Positions 16,631 to 27,300 of a DNA stretch of 64,000 bases are shown here, piece by piece. A model generated the notes under the pieces. It did no database searches. It saw only the letters and a list, made by a program, of their open reading frames with translations, and was not told the origin of the DNA. This DNA is from Tolypothrix tenuis PCC 7101 (GTDB lineage Bacteria; Cyanobacteriota; Cyanobacteriia; Cyanobacteriales; Nostocaceae), in contig NZ_AP018248.1 in assembly GCF_002368295.1 (NCBI RefSeq), positions 4,744,500-4,808,499 of the forward strand, given 5' to 3'. The translations under genes and the position numbers were made by a program. How positions within the stretch are numbered: the stretch's first letter is position 1; every line of letters starts with the position of its first letter.

Positions 16631-18436
16631 ATGGGTAAGGTAGTTAGCTTTGAGTTAGAGGGTGATTTAGAGCAAGGGTTTGATGTTACTGCCCAAATTG
16701 GGTTGGAGAATACTGCACCTTTCGTAAAGTTCAAGGGCAAACTGCCAGCTAATCCATCAATCTTCCAAAAATACACAACTTGGCAGCAAGCCTTTAATAG
16801 TATCAGATTTGCACGAGGCAGCAAAGTTAAACATAGGAAAGGTAAAGTTGGCTGTAATACACTGGCATTGGAGTTTACTGAGAATTTTAACGCTTGGCTA
16901 AATTCATCTAATCAAGAATGGCAAAAAGTTATGGTTGCTTTGAAGAAGCATCTGCGATCTAATGATGAAGTTCGCGTGATTATTCAAACCAGTAGTTTAG
17001 AAGCTCAACGTTTACCTTGGCATTTATGGGACTGGTTTTCTCGCTATACTCCTAAAGCTGAAGTGGCAATTAGCTTGCCAGAATTTGAAGAATCACAAAC
17101 GCTAACATCTGTCCCCAAAGATGTGGTCAATATTTTGGTAATTTTGGGACATACAGTAACTTTAGATGCCTCAGACTTAGCTGTACATCTTGACTGTAGA
17201 GAAATTGAGCAATTGCCTGGTGTAGAAACGGTGATTCTAGATGCACAAGTAGAGGAATTAAGTTTAGAGCGTGTTCAACAAGTATTGCGATCGCAGCCTT
17301 GGGATATTCTGTTTTTTGCTGGTCACAGTCATACGCATGAAGAAACTGGCTACCTACATCTGACAGACAAGCTGAAAATTCGCCTGGATGATCTTAAAGA
17401 TGGTTTAACAGATGCGATTTCTCACGGTTTAAAACTAGCAATATTCAACTCTTGTGACGGTTTGGGACTAGCGAGGCAAATGGCAACTTTGCATATACCA
17501 CAAGTAATTGTGATGCGCGAAAACTTGCCCGATGAAGTAGCACCGCATTTCTTAAGATGCTTTCTCAAAGCCTATTCTCGCGGTAAATCTTTGTATACCT
17601 CTGTTCGTACAGCACGGCAAGTATTAGCAGATGATTGGGATCAAAAATATCCAGGTATTGGTTGGTTGCCAGTAATTGGTCAAAATCCCGCAGAATTACC
17701 CATTGCATGGTACGAACTCCGGCAAGGTTTCCGTTCCCAAAAACGACGTAGACAACGACCAGACGATGAAAACGCTTTATTAGATAAAGTAAGAACCTAC
17801 TGGGTTGAAGGAGTGTTAGAAAAATCTTTGCATGGTAGGTTACGGATTGAGTTGGGGTTAGAGGAAAGGTTGGATGCGATCGCTCATCCTTGGAGTATGG
17901 TATGGGAAACTCCAGAACAACTCCGCAAATATCTCGCTCCAGGTACAAGGGCTATTGATGTCTTGAATGAAATGGGTAAAGGCGGAACACTCTTACTTTT
18001 GGGAGAACCTGGCTCCGGCAAAACTACAACACTGTTAGAATTGGCTGAGGATTTGATTACTCATGCCGACCAGGATAATACATTACCCATTCCAATTATT
18101 TTTAACTTGTCTAACTGGAAAGGCAGACGACAGACCTTTATTGACTGGTTAGTTCAAGAACTCAATGAAAAATACCGCGTCTCTAAAGCTCTTAGTCTGC
18201 AGTGGATTAATGCAGAAAAATTGAAGCTTATGTTGGATGGACTAGATGAAGTAAGGAGCGATCTCCGTGATTCCTGTATTCAAGCTATCAATCAATTCAT
18301 TCAACAATATGGAAAAACAGAGCTAGTTGTATGCAGTCGTGTTCAAGATTATGAAGCACTCAAAAGCCGCCTCCAATTTCAGGGAGCTATCTATGTTCAA
18401 CCATTAACTGATCAACAAATTGAAGACTATCTTTAG
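16631..18436 (+). CDS. CHAT-NACHT protein, N-terminal part (frame stops at CTT TAG C)
   Basis: 601 codons in this frame. After a beta-rich N-terminus comes a CHAT caspase-like protease domain (about 150-370) with catalytic His232 in FFAGHSHT and Cys275 in FNSCDGLGLA. A NACHT/STAND ATPase follows from about 435, with the P-loop GEPGSGKTTT (about 458-467) and Walker B LKLMLDGLDEV. The frame ends at TAG 18434-18436 in the middle of the NACHT domain (QQIEDYL*), while the +1 frame continues with the expected NACHT sequence. The intact product would be a caspase-like NTPase that is activated by NTP-dependent oligomerisation, as in other CHAT-STAND proteins. It is 23 bp after DUF1822 and is the apparent effector of the operon. 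Confidence 0.88.
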   Translation: MGKVVSFELEGDLEQGFDVTAQIGLENTAPFVKFKGKLPANPSIFQKYTTWQQAFNSIRFARGSKVKHRKGKVGCNTLALEFTENFNAWLNSSNQEWQKVMVALKKHLRSNDEVRVIIQTSSLEAQRLPWHLWDWFSRYTPKAEVAISLPEFEESQTLTSVPKDVVNILVILGHTVTLDASDLAVHLDCREIEQLPGVETVILDAQVEELSLERVQQVLRSQPWDILFFAGHSHTHEETGYLHLTDKLKIRLDDLKDGLTDAISHGLKLAIFNSCDGLGLARQMATLHIPQVIVMRENLPDEVAPHFLRCFLKAYSRGKSLYTSVRTARQVLADDWDQKYPGIGWLPVIGQNPAELPIAWYELRQGFRSQKRRRQRPDDENALLDKVRTYWVEGVLEKSLHGRLRIELGLEERLDAIAHPWSMVWETPEQLRKYLAPGTRAIDVLNEMGKGGTLLLLGEPGSGKTTTLLELAEDLITHADQDNTLPIPIIFNLSNWKGRRQTFIDWLVQELNEKYRVSKALSLQWINAEKLKLMLDGLDEVRSDLRDSCIQAINQFIQQYGKTELVVCSRVQDYEALKSRLQFQGAIYVQPLTDQQIEDYL

Positions 18437-19589
18437 CAGAGCAGATGCTGGCTCTAATCAATTCAAAGGTCTAAGAGCAGCTTTGAAAACAGATGCAGTG
18501 TTACAGGAATTGACAAAATCACCCTTGACACTCAATATTATGACTCTCGTCTATCAAAAGTTTTCTCTTGAACAAATCTCGAGGATGCCATTGGCAGAAC
18601 GTCGCAAAGATTTGTTTGATCGCTATATTGAGCGGATGTTCTCTCGACGTAAAACAAATATAAAAGATTCGAGTAATCAAAAATGCGAACTATCATACGA
18701 AGAAAATATAAGTCGAAAATGGTTAATTTGGTTAGCACATAATATGCAAAAGCGTTCTCAAAGTATCTTTTTAATAGAACGGATTCAACCTAATTGGTTA
18801 TCGAGTAAAAAAGCTAAATTCCTGTATTCCTTGTTGTTTAGCTTAAGTTTTGGTGGAATCGGAGGATTACTAATTGGGATGATTTTTTGGTTAACTGTTG
18901 GAGTATTATTTCAAAATATTTGGGGATTTATTTTAGCAGCTAGTCTTGCTTTATTTTATGCCTTAATGGGTTCAACATGGGCAAGCTTAACAATAGGGAA
19001 AGTTTCTTGTGAAATAGAACCTCTGGAAACATTAGACTGGTCATATAAGAATATCATTAAATCAATTATTAGTGGATGTTTTGCAGGAGTATTGATCTAT
19101 AAATTAACAAATATGAGTATATTTTTAATAATAGGACTATTAATAGGCATAACTTTTGGAGTTCAGGGGCCAAATTTAGAAAAAACTATGATTCCTAATG
19201 AAGGTATATGGCAATCTCTTAAAAATACAATATTTTTTTCGATTATTGGTGCACTAGGATTAGGTATACCAGCAGCATTTCAAACAAAAGAATTATTATT
19301 AATAGTTACTCATTCAATCTCGTTGCAAAATAAAATAAGTAATATCAATTTAATTAGTTCCGGTATTATTGCTGGGTTATTTTTTGGTCTTACTAAACCA
19401 GGAATAGCGTGTTTACAACATTTTATCCTAAGAACTATTACTTTTATAACTCAATACACCCCTTGGGATTATGCTCATTTTTTAAACTATGCTACTGAAC
19501 GCATTTTTCTTCAGAAAGTAGGTGGGGGATATATCTTTATTCATCGTTCACTTCGGGATCACTTTGCAAACCTAAATTTGTATCTGTAA
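18420..19589 (+). CDS. CHAT-NACHT protein, C-terminal part (+1 frame) with membrane helices
   Basis: This frame picks up exactly where the preceding one stops: skipping one T at 18434 joins QIEDYL to SRADAGSNQFKGLRAAL, the expected NACHT continuation. The TTG at 18420 is only the formal frame start, with no ribosome-binding site. The first 130 residues finish the NACHT helical part (LQELTKSPLTLNIMTLVYQK, AERRKDLFDRYIERMF). Then come about six hydrophobic helices (for example LLFSLSFGGIGGLLIGMIFW and GLLIGITFGV), and the end GGGYIFIHRSLRDHFANL is the usual terminus of membrane-linked cyanobacterial NACHT proteins. Without recoding, this part would not be made and the protease would lose its membrane domain. 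Confidence 0.8.
   Translation: MKTIFSRADAGSNQFKGLRAALKTDAVLQELTKSPLTLNIMTLVYQKFSLEQISRMPLAERRKDLFDRYIERMFSRRKTNIKDSSNQKCELSYEENISRKWLIWLAHNMQKRSQSIFLIERIQPNWLSSKKAKFLYSLLFSLSFGGIGGLLIGMIFWLTVGVLFQNIWGFILAASLALFYALMGSTWASLTIGKVSCEIEPLETLDWSYKNIIKSIISGCFAGVLIYKLTNMSIFLIIGLLIGITFGVQGPNLEKTMIPNEGIWQSLKNTIFFSIIGALGLGIPAAFQTKELLLIVTHSISLQNKISNINLISSGIIAGLFFGLTKPGIACLQHFILRTITFITQYTPWDYAHFLNYATERIFLQKVGGGYIFIHRSLRDHFANLNLYL
18431..18437 (+). other. Candidate +1 recoding site or frameshift mutation (CTT TAG C)
   Basis: The sequence TAT CTT TAG C at 18428-18437 has the same arrangement as the TAT CTT TGA C site of bacterial prfB: a CTT leucine codon that can slip to TTT, a stop codon, and a following C. 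A one-base slip restores the full NACHT frame. The strong Shine-Dalgarno-like element that sits just upstream in prfB is not present here (the bases before TAT are GAAGAC). A one-base insertion by mutation or sequencing error explains the data equally well. Confidence 0.5.
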
Positions 19590-19871
19590 TTTAAGATAAG
19601 GGAGGGTTGTAAATGACAAATTTGAGATGTGATTGCCTAATTCATGATGATATCTGAGATTTAGCTTAGGAACCATATTTTTCTCTCCGCGTAGTAACAA
19701 AAGAGGGATAAAAACTAAAATTTACTGCAAAAATCTAAAAAATTAGATATAAGTGCAAAAATTACTATAATTTAGTGAAAAATTTAATTTTTATTTAAGT
19801 AGAATACTCATGAATAGATAATAATAATTGCTTTAAAATAGTTAGCTAATAAAGAAAATGAGAGAATTTTT
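19590..19871. other. AT-rich spacer, no gene seen
   Basis: The stretch is very AT-rich from about 19720 to 19860 and has no open frame longer than about 15 codons. It probably carries the promoter of the gene at 19872. No clear terminator for the CHAT-NACHT operon was seen. Confidence 0.5.
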
Positions 19872-20432
19872 ATGGTGATTTACAGCGACTCTATTCAGCT
19901 AGATACTTCTAGTGGTTTATGGTATAAATTTGGTTATGAAATTGTGGAAAATAATAAGAAATGGCATATTTTGTCTTCAGGAGACAGAGATAGTCTAGAA
20001 AAAAACAGCATTATTTACCACGATCATTTTTGGCAGAGTAATGGTCATTGGTACTTTCAGGGCAGACTTCAAAATCAACACATAATTGGAAAAGATGTTC
20101 TTAAGGAAGGAATTAAAATACAAAATCAAAGACGAAGACTAGAACTAACAGAAGCCGAAAAACAATACCTCAATTTAACTAGTGAAGAAAAACGTCAGCT
20201 AACAGAAATAGAAGTGAATCAATTAGCAATTTACAGAGCACGCCAAGCATATGGTAATTCTGGATATAGTGGTAGCAATCATGGTATTGAGGTTGATCAA
20301 CACCTAGCTCATATACTGGATAGACAAGTTCAACAATATCAAGCATCTGTACAAACCTCTATATCTACTAATTTTCCTCAATCAACTACTAAATCGCCAA
20401 GTAGTGGAGCGGGAAGATTTCCAACTATGTAA
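19872..20432 (+). CDS. Hypothetical protein, 186 aa
   Basis: ATG 19872 (MVIYSDSIQL) is preceded by GAGAG 11 bp upstream. The product is soluble, with no signal or membrane helix. Residues 1-85 look beta-rich with many Trp/His/Tyr (GLWYKFGYEIVENNKKWHIL, DHFWQSNGHWYFQGRL). Residues 88-130 are a charged helix (RRRLELTEAEKQYLNLTSEE). The C-terminus is Ser/Thr/Gln-rich and probably disordered. It is not recognised. It stands alone between the CHAT-NACHT operon and a decayed region containing a CHAT remnant, so a link with CHAT systems is possible but unsupported. Confidence 0.6.
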   Translation: MVIYSDSIQLDTSSGLWYKFGYEIVENNKKWHILSSGDRDSLEKNSIIYHDHFWQSNGHWYFQGRLQNQHIIGKDVLKEGIKIQNQRRRLELTEAEKQYLNLTSEEKRQLTEIEVNQLAIYRARQAYGNSGYSGSNHGIEVDQHLAHILDRQVQQYQASVQTSISTNFPQSTTKSPSSGAGRFPTM

Positions 20433-20477
20433 TGAAATATTAAGGAAATTTCAGAAATTAAAATATTACAAATAACT

Positions 20478-20680
20478 AGGACTTACGCAAGTGTCAGATT
20501 ATTTTTCGTTTAGGCTGTCCAGGGGAGCTAGTCACGTGCGGTGAGACCAGCGCTGCAGGAGGGTTTCCCTCCGTTGAGTGAACTGGCGTTCAACCGTCAA
20601 AAGTCCAAAAAACCGGAATTTTGACCTTTGACTCTTGACTCTTAAACCAGAAGAGGGGTGTACCAGTTGCGTAAGTCCTG
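20478..20680. mobile_element. MITE-like element with AGGACTTACGCAA inverted ends
   Basis: AGGACTTACGCAA at 20478-20490 and its exact complement TTGCGTAAGTCCT at 20667-20679 bound about 200 bp with no coding potential. The interior contains a GC-rich, partly self-complementary stretch (CAGGAGGGTTTCCCTCCG). These are features of a non-autonomous element mobilised in trans; similar ACTTACGCA-ended elements are common in Nostocales genomes. No transposase is present and no clear target-site duplication was found. Confidence 0.65.
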
Positions 20681-20828
20681 ATAACTTATCGATACCTTGC
20701 TCCTACCAAAAGGGCGATCGCCAGTAACACACGCAAACTTTTAAGGGATTTGAGGAGATGCGATCGCCCTGATTATATGAATGTATCTGTCTGCAATTGA
20801 ATTGCATCGACTGACAATGCCAGAGCGC

Positions 20829-21126
20829 TTACTTCGCCTCGCCAATTAAAGTAAATGCAGCCCAAGCGCTAGGATGAGGATGCTGTTTCATCGTTACCAA
20901 CATCGCTTGACGCAACGCCTGTGCTTTATGAGGATTTTTCTGTAACTGGCGGTAAAATTCCCCCATCAATAATGCCGAAGGGCTATCAGGAATTGACCAT
21001 AATGTAACAATCACACTCGGCACACCGCAGAAATTAAGGTGCGAGATAAGCCAATCACACCATCGCCTGTAAGCTTACCTTGGGCGGTATCACAAGCACT
21101 TAAGAGAGGGATGGTGTGATAATTCG
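20829..21126 (-). pseudogene. Decayed 3' end of a CHAT-domain gene
   Basis: On the minus strand, 21120 to 21030 encodes LLSACDTAQGKLTGDGVIGL, the catalytic-Cys region of TPR-CHAT proteins. One base is missing near 21020 (the SAG-VPS junction), after which 21023 to 20829 continues in another frame with PSVIVTLWSIPDSPSALLMG and ends HPHPSAWAAFTLIGEAK, the normal family C-terminus. Upstream of about 21126 nothing recognisable remains, so the first several hundred codons are lost. It is a broken paralog of the caspase-like class represented by the gene at 16631, in opposite orientation. Not expected to be functional. Confidence 0.85.
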
Positions 21127-21303
21127 ACTGGGCTGTTTATCAATTCGTGCAATAGTGTCTAAATCCTGCCATGATTTCCATTTATTCGGAGTTACCAGCA
21201 CATATACAATAGGTAGATTGACTTCTCAAAGTAGAACTTGAATAATAAGCACTAATTCTATTTGGGTTTGCGGTTCTTTCTATGCTTTGACAAGGTGATA
21301 AGA

Positions 21304-24300
21304 ATGATTGCGCTACCTGACGTTGCGGTTAATGCTAAAATATACTCCAGCAATAATTCTGTGGTGTATCGTGGCATCAAGTTGTCAGATCACACGCCTG
21401 TTATTCTCAAAGTTCTCAAACAGGACTATCCTACGGCATCGGAACTCACCCGCTACAGGCAGGAATATGAAATTACGCGATCGCTTAACTTAGATGGTGC
21501 GATCAAGGCATATAGCCAGCAGGAATATCAACGCACACTCATTATTCTTTTAGAAGATTTTGGTGGAGAGTCACTAGCGAAATGGATGCATAAGCGTCCA
21601 GATTTCTGCCCCATGCCCTTATCTGCTTTTTTACCTCTTGCCATCAACCTCACAGATATTCTGGGCAAAATTCATGCAGCCAATATTATTCATAAGGATA
21701 TCAATCCTGGAAATATTGTTCTCAATCCGGATACTGGTGTTGTCAAAATTATTGACTTCGGGATTGCCACCCAATTTAACCGCACGAATCCGACTTTCAA
21801 AAGCCCTCATGTTTTAGAAGGAACCCTAGCCTACCTGTCGCCAGAGCAAACAGGGAGAATGAACCGTTTGCTCGATTACCGCACCGATTTTTACTCGCTG
21901 GGTGTGACGTTCTATGAATTGCTAACCGGATATCTGCCTTTTCCCACAACAGATATCTTGGAGTTAGTCCACTGTCATATTGCTAAACAGCCACCTCCAC
22001 CGCATGAATTGAATGCAACGATTCCTAAACCAGTTTCAGATATTGTTCTCAAACTGATGGCAAAAAATGCAGAGGAACGCTATCAGAGTGCTTGGGGAAT
22101 CAAAGCGGATTTAGAAATTTGTGCTGACCAATTAAAAAAAATCGGACAAATTCATAGCATTCAATTGGGTCTTTTGGACATTAGGGATCAGTTCCAAATT
22201 CCCCAAAAACTTTATGGCAGGGATCGGGAAGTTGCAATGTTACTAGCAGCTTTTGAGCGCGTTGCTTCTTCACAAGAACATGTAGAAAAGACTTCAGAAC
22301 AGGCACAAACTAGCAAACCAACATTCAAAGTCGAAATGATGTTGGTTTCTGGTTATGCGGGAATCGGGAAATCAGCATTAGTGCAGGAAATTTATAAACC
22401 AATCACCGCCAAGCGCGGCTATTTTATTTGGGGTAAATTCGATCAATTTCAGCGCAATATTCCTTACAGCGCGATCGCAGATGCTTTGCAGAAATTGGTG
22501 CAGCAAATACTTGGCGAACCAGATGAGCAGTTGCAACAGTGGCGATCGCAACTTCTAAAAGCTTTAGGAAGCAATGGACAAATTATTATTGATGTAATCC
22601 CGGAAGTTGAACTGATTATTGGCAAGCAGGCCCCTGTAGCAGAAGTTGGATCTGCGGAAGCCCAAAATCGTTTTAATCGAGTTTTTCAACAGTTTGTGCG
22701 GGTGTTTTGTTCCCAGTCACACCCGCTTGTGATATTCCTTGATGATTTACAGTGGATAGATTCTGCGACTCTGAAGCTGATTGAATTAATGCTCCTTGAT
22801 GAGCAAACTCAACATCTATTTTTGATTGGAGCCTATCGGGATAACGAAGTCAGTCCAACGCATCCACTCAGATTATTGCAGGAGCGAGTACGAAAACAAG
22901 GAGTCGTGCTTGGGGAGATTATTCTAGCACCCTTAACACTGGAGCCATTGAGTCAGTTGATTGCTGAAACGCTGCATCAGAATACAGAGACTATACGTCC
23001 CTTAGCTGAGTTAGTGCTGCGTAAAACCGAAGGCAATCCTTTTTTTGTCGGCGAATTTTTGCGAATGCTGTATGGCGAGAATCTGCTAACCTTTAATGCA
23101 AAAAACCTATGTTGGCAGTGGAACATTGCTGAGATTCAAGCTCAAAATATTACCGATAATGTTGTAGAGTTGTTGCTGCATAAGTTAAAGAAACTACCAG
23201 ATGATACAAGATACATTCTCCAGTTAGCGGCTTGTGTCGGTGCCGAATTTGATTTAGATACATTGGCGATCGTTTGTGAGAAAACCGCTCAAGAAGTTTT
23301 TCGAGATTTATTGGCAGCGATCCAAGCAGGATTAATTCAACCTTTATCTGAATTAGACGAAAACCTGTTAATTAAAGAATATAAGTTTTTGCACGATCGC
23401 GTTCAGCAAGCTGCCTATGCTCTCATTGATGAGTCGCATAAACAGGTGGTGCATTTACAAATTGGTCGCAACCTTCTGGAAAACACCTTAACTGAGCGAC
23501 TATCAGAGCAGATATTTGAAATTATCGATCATCTCAATCATGGAATTGAACTGATCTTTGAACAATCTCAACGGGATGAAATTGCCAGATTGAATTTGAT
23601 GGCAGGACAGAAAGCTTTAGCAGCAACAGCTTATGAAGCAGCTTTCAACTATTTCAATGTGGGACTAAAACTCTTGAATGGAGAAAGCTGGCAAAGTGCA
23701 TATGACCTAACCCTAGCGTTGTACTTAGAGGCAGCACAGGCAGCATACCTCAGTGGTCATTTCGACGAAATGCACATATTCGTAGAAGAAGTACTTAACC
23801 ATGCCAAGACAGATCTTGACAAACTGAAAGCTTACGATAGCCAAATTCAAGCGTGTTTGTCACAGGGCGATCCCAAAGAAGCACTTAGAATTGGATTGGA
23901 AGTGCTGAAACTTTTGGGAGTTAAGTTAGTAGAAACTCCAAGCCAGTTAGATGTGAAAGCAGGATTGACGCAAACAGCTTCACTATTAACTGGGCAGGAA
24001 ATCGAAGACTTGATTGATTTGCCGGAGATGACCACTCCAGTAGCGTTGGCAGCAATCTATGTCCTGGCAAATATTGTAGCTGCTGCTTTTATGGTATCAC
24101 CAGCATTAATGGTGTTGATCGTGTGCAGAATGGTGAATTTATCAGTCGAAAATGGTAATGTAACTTGGTCATCGCTTAGTTACGCTGCCTATGGAATGAC
24201 ATTATGTGGAGTAGTGCAAGATACTGAACTCGGTTATAGATTTGGCAAATTAGCTTTAAGTTTGATAGAGCGATTAAATGATAATAAAGGGAATGCTAAG

Positions 24301-27300
24301 GCATTGCTGGTAGTGGGTTCCCATGTGATGCACTGGAGAGAACATCTTAGGAAATCATTGCCAATTCTAGTTGACGGTTATCAAAGCGGAGTAGAAACTG
24401 GAGACTTTGAATTTGCTGCTTACTGTGCATTTAACTTTTGTTATTACTCATATTTTTCTGGTCAAGAACTAACAGAATTGGAACAACAAACAGCAATTTA
24501 CAGTAAGGCTACCAGTCAAATTAGGCGAGAAAACCCCTTTAATTGGCTTTCAATGCTGCGGCAGACAATTCTTAATTTGCTAGGTCAGTCTGAAAATCCA
24601 AGCTGTTTAATTGGTTGTATATACAACGAAGAGCAAGCACTATCGCGTGCTATTTCAGTTAAAGACGGAACAGGAATTCACCACTTTTACCTGAACAAAC
24701 TTATTTTATGTTATCTGTTTGGGGAGTATCACCAAGCTTCACAAACTGCTATTTTGGCGGAACAGTATTTAGGTGAAGTAACGGCGTTAATTTCTGTACC
24801 CCTATTTCATTTTTATGACTCTTTAGTAATTTTGAACTTATTAGCTAATACCTCAAATTCCGAAAAAAAGGCTTGGTTAAATCGCGTTAATATTAATCAA
24901 GAGAGAATGCAGAAATGGGCACATGATGCGCCAATGAATTATCTACACAAATTTCACTTAGTTGAGGCAGAGAAAGCGCGAGTTTTGGGGCAAGTTATGG
25001 AAGCCGAGGAGTTTTTTGAACAAGCCATATCTGGTGCTGCTGAAAACGAATTTATCCAGGAAGAAGCATTAGCTTATGAGTTAGCCGCTAAGTTTTATCT
25101 AGAACGTGGTAGAACAAAGATTGCTCAAACTTACATGAAAGAAGCTCACTACTGTTATGAACGTTGGGGAGCAACTGCAAAGGTAAAAGATTTAGAAACT
25201 CGGTATCCACAGCTATTTCCTCAGCAGTCAGCTAGAGATGGTACACCAATTCGTACTACTTCAGGAACTACTTCTAATTGCTCAGATGTTGCTCTTGATT
25301 TAGCGACGGTAATGAAAGCATCACAAGCGATTTCAAGTGAAATTGAACTCGAACGCCTGCTTCGTTCTTTAATGCAGATTTTAATTGAGAATGCTGGCGC
25401 ACAAACTGGGTTTTTGATTTTGGAAAACTCAGGAGAATGGCTGATTGAAGCTGCTTGTGAACTAGCTGATGCTGAGAGTGTTTGTGCTACGCGAGTGCTA
25501 CAATCGCTCCCAACTAAAAATCATCTGCCGGAATCAATTATCCAGTATGTGATTCGGACTCATGAATCTATCATTTTAAATGATGCAACTCGTGAAGGTA
25601 ATTTTACCAACGAACCATATATTCAGCAGCACCAAACTCAATCACTTCTTTGTTTACCGCTATTAAATCAAAATAAACTTGTCGGTGTATTGTATTTAGA
25701 AAATCAATTAGCAACTGGAGCATTTACACCAGAGCGAGCGCAACTTTTACATCTATTATCAACTCAAGCAGCCATTGCCATCGAAAATGCTAGGCTCTAC
25801 TCCAAGGTGCGTGAGAGCGAAAGTAAGATGACTCAATTTCTGGAAGCAATTCCAGTCTGTGTTGCAGTTGTAGATAAATGGGGACACCCTTATTACTTCA
25901 ACCAGCGAGCAACTCAGCTATTGGCTAAAGATATTGATTCTTCTGTGACACTCGATCAACTTACAGAGGTTTATCAAGCTTATCAAGCTGGAACTGCTCA
26001 AAAATATCCAACTGAGAGAATGCCACTTTTCCGAGCGTTAAGGGGCGAACATACTAGAGTTGATGATATAGAAATTTACCACCAAAACGCCAAAATCCCC
26101 ATTGAGGCATGGGGAACTCCAGTCTTTGACGAACAGGGCAATTTGACTTATGCGATCGCAGCCTTTCAAGATATTACTGAGCGCAAACAAGCCGAGAAAT
26201 TGTTAGCCGATTACAATTGCACCTTAGAGCAACAGGTTGCCCAACGAACAGCAGCTTTACAAAAAAGCGAAGCCGAATTGCGCGATGTTTACGATGAGCT
26301 TCGCTTACGAGAACAGGAATTACGAGTGATTACAGACGCTCTACCTGTTTGTATCACCTATGTAGATGCCAAGCAGCATTATCGGTTTGCCAACCGCACT
26401 TATGAGGAATGGTTTGCTCGTAGTCAAGATGAGATTTTGGGCAAGCATATTCGCGAAACCTTGGATGATGCGGTTTATCAAGTTATGCAACCGTACATTA
26501 ATCAAGCACTGGCAGGGCAAATCACAACCTATGAGGCAGAAATTCCCTGTGTATTGGGCAAGAAATATATTAGTAATTCGCTCATTCCTGATTTCGATGC
26601 CAATGGTCAAGTGAAAGGATATTATGGGTTAATCACAGACATCAGCGAACAGCGAAACGCTGCACTGCGTGAACGCAAACGTGCCGAAGCCGCCTCAATT
26701 TTAGAAGAACGCAACCGTATGGCACGGGAAATTCATGATACGCTGGCTCAAGCCTTTACAGGCATTTTGGTTCAAGTTGGTGCAGCAACCCAAGTGCTAG
26801 AGGATGATTTAGAAGCAACACAGGCACATCTGGAGATGATCGATGAATTAGCAAGAATTGGGCTAGCTGAAGCTCGTCGCTCAGTCACAGCACTCCGCCC
26901 TCAGTTGTTAGAGGAAGGCGATTTATCTAGCGCCCTCAATCGCCTTGTGACGCAAATGAGGTCTGCTACCGATGATACTGCTTTGATTTACGCAATTCAG
27001 GGTACAGCCTATCCTTTACCTGCCGAAGTGGAGAATAACTTACTGCGAATTGGACAGGAAGCATTGACAAATGCAATTAAATATGCAAAAGCTGATGAAA
27101 TTCGCCTTGAATTAGTCTATGGAGATGCAGAAACTACATTGAGCATCAAAGACAATGGGCAAGGCTTTGGCGTAGGTAGCATTCCCTCGGTTGGGGGATT
27201 TGGATTGTTAGGAATGAGCGAACGGGCAGAGCGGATTGGAGCGCAATTGAGAATTGCCAGCCAACTAGGGCAAGGAACAGAAATTATTGTCATTGTCAAT

